From NCBI GenBank assembly GCA_020543525.1, contig JAHYIO010000017.1, positions 1 to 19,656 on the forward strand: 19,656 nt of DNA, in the 5' to 3' direction. This document shows positions 18,685-19,656 of this stretch, piece after piece. The translations under genes were made by a program, and so were the position numbers. A model generated the notes under the pieces. That model did not search any database, was not told the origin of the DNA, and saw nothing but the letters and a program-made list of their open reading frames with translations. Source of the DNA: Coriolopsis trogii. Taxonomy: Eukaryota; Basidiomycota; Agaricomycetes; Polyporales; Polyporaceae. Position 1 is the first letter of the stretch, and every line of letters starts with the position of its first letter.

Positions 18685-19656
18685 CTACTGAATCGCTTGA
18701 TTGTCCCTCGCTTCCTGCGCATGAACGGTCGATCTGTCAGGCCAACGAGCCGCAGCCTCGTCGATCTTCTTGAACTGCCACGGAAACGCGACGGGTACAA
18801 GAACGGCCGAAGATCGAACCGGTTGTCGTCCGGACTGTATTGCTCCTACAGCCGACGTCAGGACCGACCGCACTCCGTACGTGCATAGACGGGACGTACC
18901 GCGTGTAGGATGGTGTGAGCGTCGTCATCTTATGTCTGTTACGCGCGTACTCGAAGAAGAAGTGCTTGACCTTCTCGGCGACCTAGCACACGCTCGTAAA
19001 CACCGTGTTCCATATAGTTATCCTGGGACACATGACCGACTGCTGCGGGGAGAGGAACGAGCCCCCCACTCGTGGACGAGCTTCGTGAACATGCTCCATG
19101 GCCCGCACTTCTCTACCTTGCGCAGCCGCCCAAAGACGGAGAGCTCGTCGTAAGTCATGCCCATGTCAGCCTATGTGTACATGGACTGTATCAGATCTGA
19201 AAAGGACGTAGTCCTGAGCAAGGGACGCGCCTCGTCAGCCTGGACGTAGGTTTCTGTGATCGGCTCGAGTTCGGCTGTTGGAACGGCCTCGAGGAATCTA
19301 GCAGGATGCGCTGTAAGAACCGAGAGCGACGAGAGATACACAGAGGAAACGCACTCGGTCAGGACGGGGAGATCGAACGCATCCCGTGCGTACGCGATGA
19401 ACTTCTTGAGATCTGTCTTACTGATCGCACCGATTGGGTTCACGTCCGCTATAGACTCATTCAGCTTCGGTAGATTGAAATTCGGCATGAGCTGGCTTAC
19501 CCGAAGAGCAGTCGTACTTGGTGAAGTAGCCTCGCAAGCTACGGCCCGCCTCAGACACCGGTGTCTTTCTCAACTATTAGCCATGCGTGGCCACTCACTT
19601 TCGTCGACGTTGGCGCTTCCAAGGACAAGCAGCCCACCCTGCCTGCCACGCACCCA
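18685..19656 (-). pseudogene. QNS1: Glutamine-dependent NAD+ synthetase, C-terminal part, multiply disrupted
   Basis: The enzyme makes NAD+ from nicotinate adenine dinucleotide, ATP and glutamine; this is the synthetase-domain end, and the glutaminase half lies beyond the right edge. Blocks on the minus strand: 19656-19599 (VLGSANVDE), 19538-19501 (LRGYFTKYDCSS), 19448-19355 (DVNPIGAISKTDLKKFIAYA), 19297-19231 (AVPTAELEPITETYVQADE), 19170 to about 19025 ([18 protein letters not shown]), 18982-18900 (ARNRHKMTTLTPSY) and 18845-18685 (YSPDDNRFDLRPFLYP, then WQFKKIDE). Lesions: the junction at 19538-19539 is out of phase; the donor at 19230 reads GCGCGT instead of GTGCGT; a run of six G at 19062-19067 shifts the frame; one base is missing near 18903-18905; and one is missing at 18782-18783. 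Identity is certain. Whether it is a decayed copy or an essential gene read with sequencing errors is open. Confidence 0.85.

Overview
The window looks like nuclear DNA from a filamentous basidiomycete (Agaricomycetes-like; a polypore or relative is my guess). Its genes are split by many short GT-AG introns, mostly 47-75 nt. The gene families are fungal: Mus7/MMS22, an SV2-like MFS transporter, a microsomal P450 and a GST of the type that is multiplied in basidiomycetes. Nothing in it is prokaryotic, organellar, rRNA, tRNA or CRISPR.

Layout from left to right. 1-1919: no recognisable gene. 1920-2486 (-): the N-terminal half of a BadF/BadG-type N-acetylglucosamine kinase, with no second half in the window. 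A palindromic pair of GATA sites lies just upstream of it. 3349-5660 (+): a complete 12-exon MFS transporter of 533 aa. 6043-6937 (-): a 3-exon glutathione S-transferase of 238 aa, whose second intron carries an expanded 8-bp tandem repeat. 7622-8098 (+): a protein-kinase N-lobe fragment without a catalytic loop. 8946-15332 (-): a 9-exon Mus7/MMS22-family replication-repair protein of about 1,975 aa, the largest gene here. 16015-18090 (+): a 10-exon cytochrome P450 that is intact except for one missing base just before the haem-binding motif. 18685-19656 (-): the C-terminal part of glutamine-dependent NAD+ synthetase, running off the right edge, with several one-base lesions and a damaged splice donor.

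The genes do not form an obvious pathway. The P450, GST and MFS transporter could all serve detoxification or secondary metabolism, but the MMS22 gene and two gene fragments lie among them and no biosynthetic backbone enzyme is present, so I do not call a cluster. MMS22 and the P450 are divergent and share a 682-bp intergenic region. The MFS and GST genes converge, as do the P450 and NAD+ synthetase.

I did not find a convincing new multi-gene system. The points most worth checking are: the GST intron, whose repeat unit contains a branch-point-like motif and whose retention would stay in frame; the indel lesions concentrated in the last 2 kb, in genes expected to be intact; the perfect palindromes upstream of the GlcNAc kinase and P450 starts; and the 14- and 16-nt microexons.
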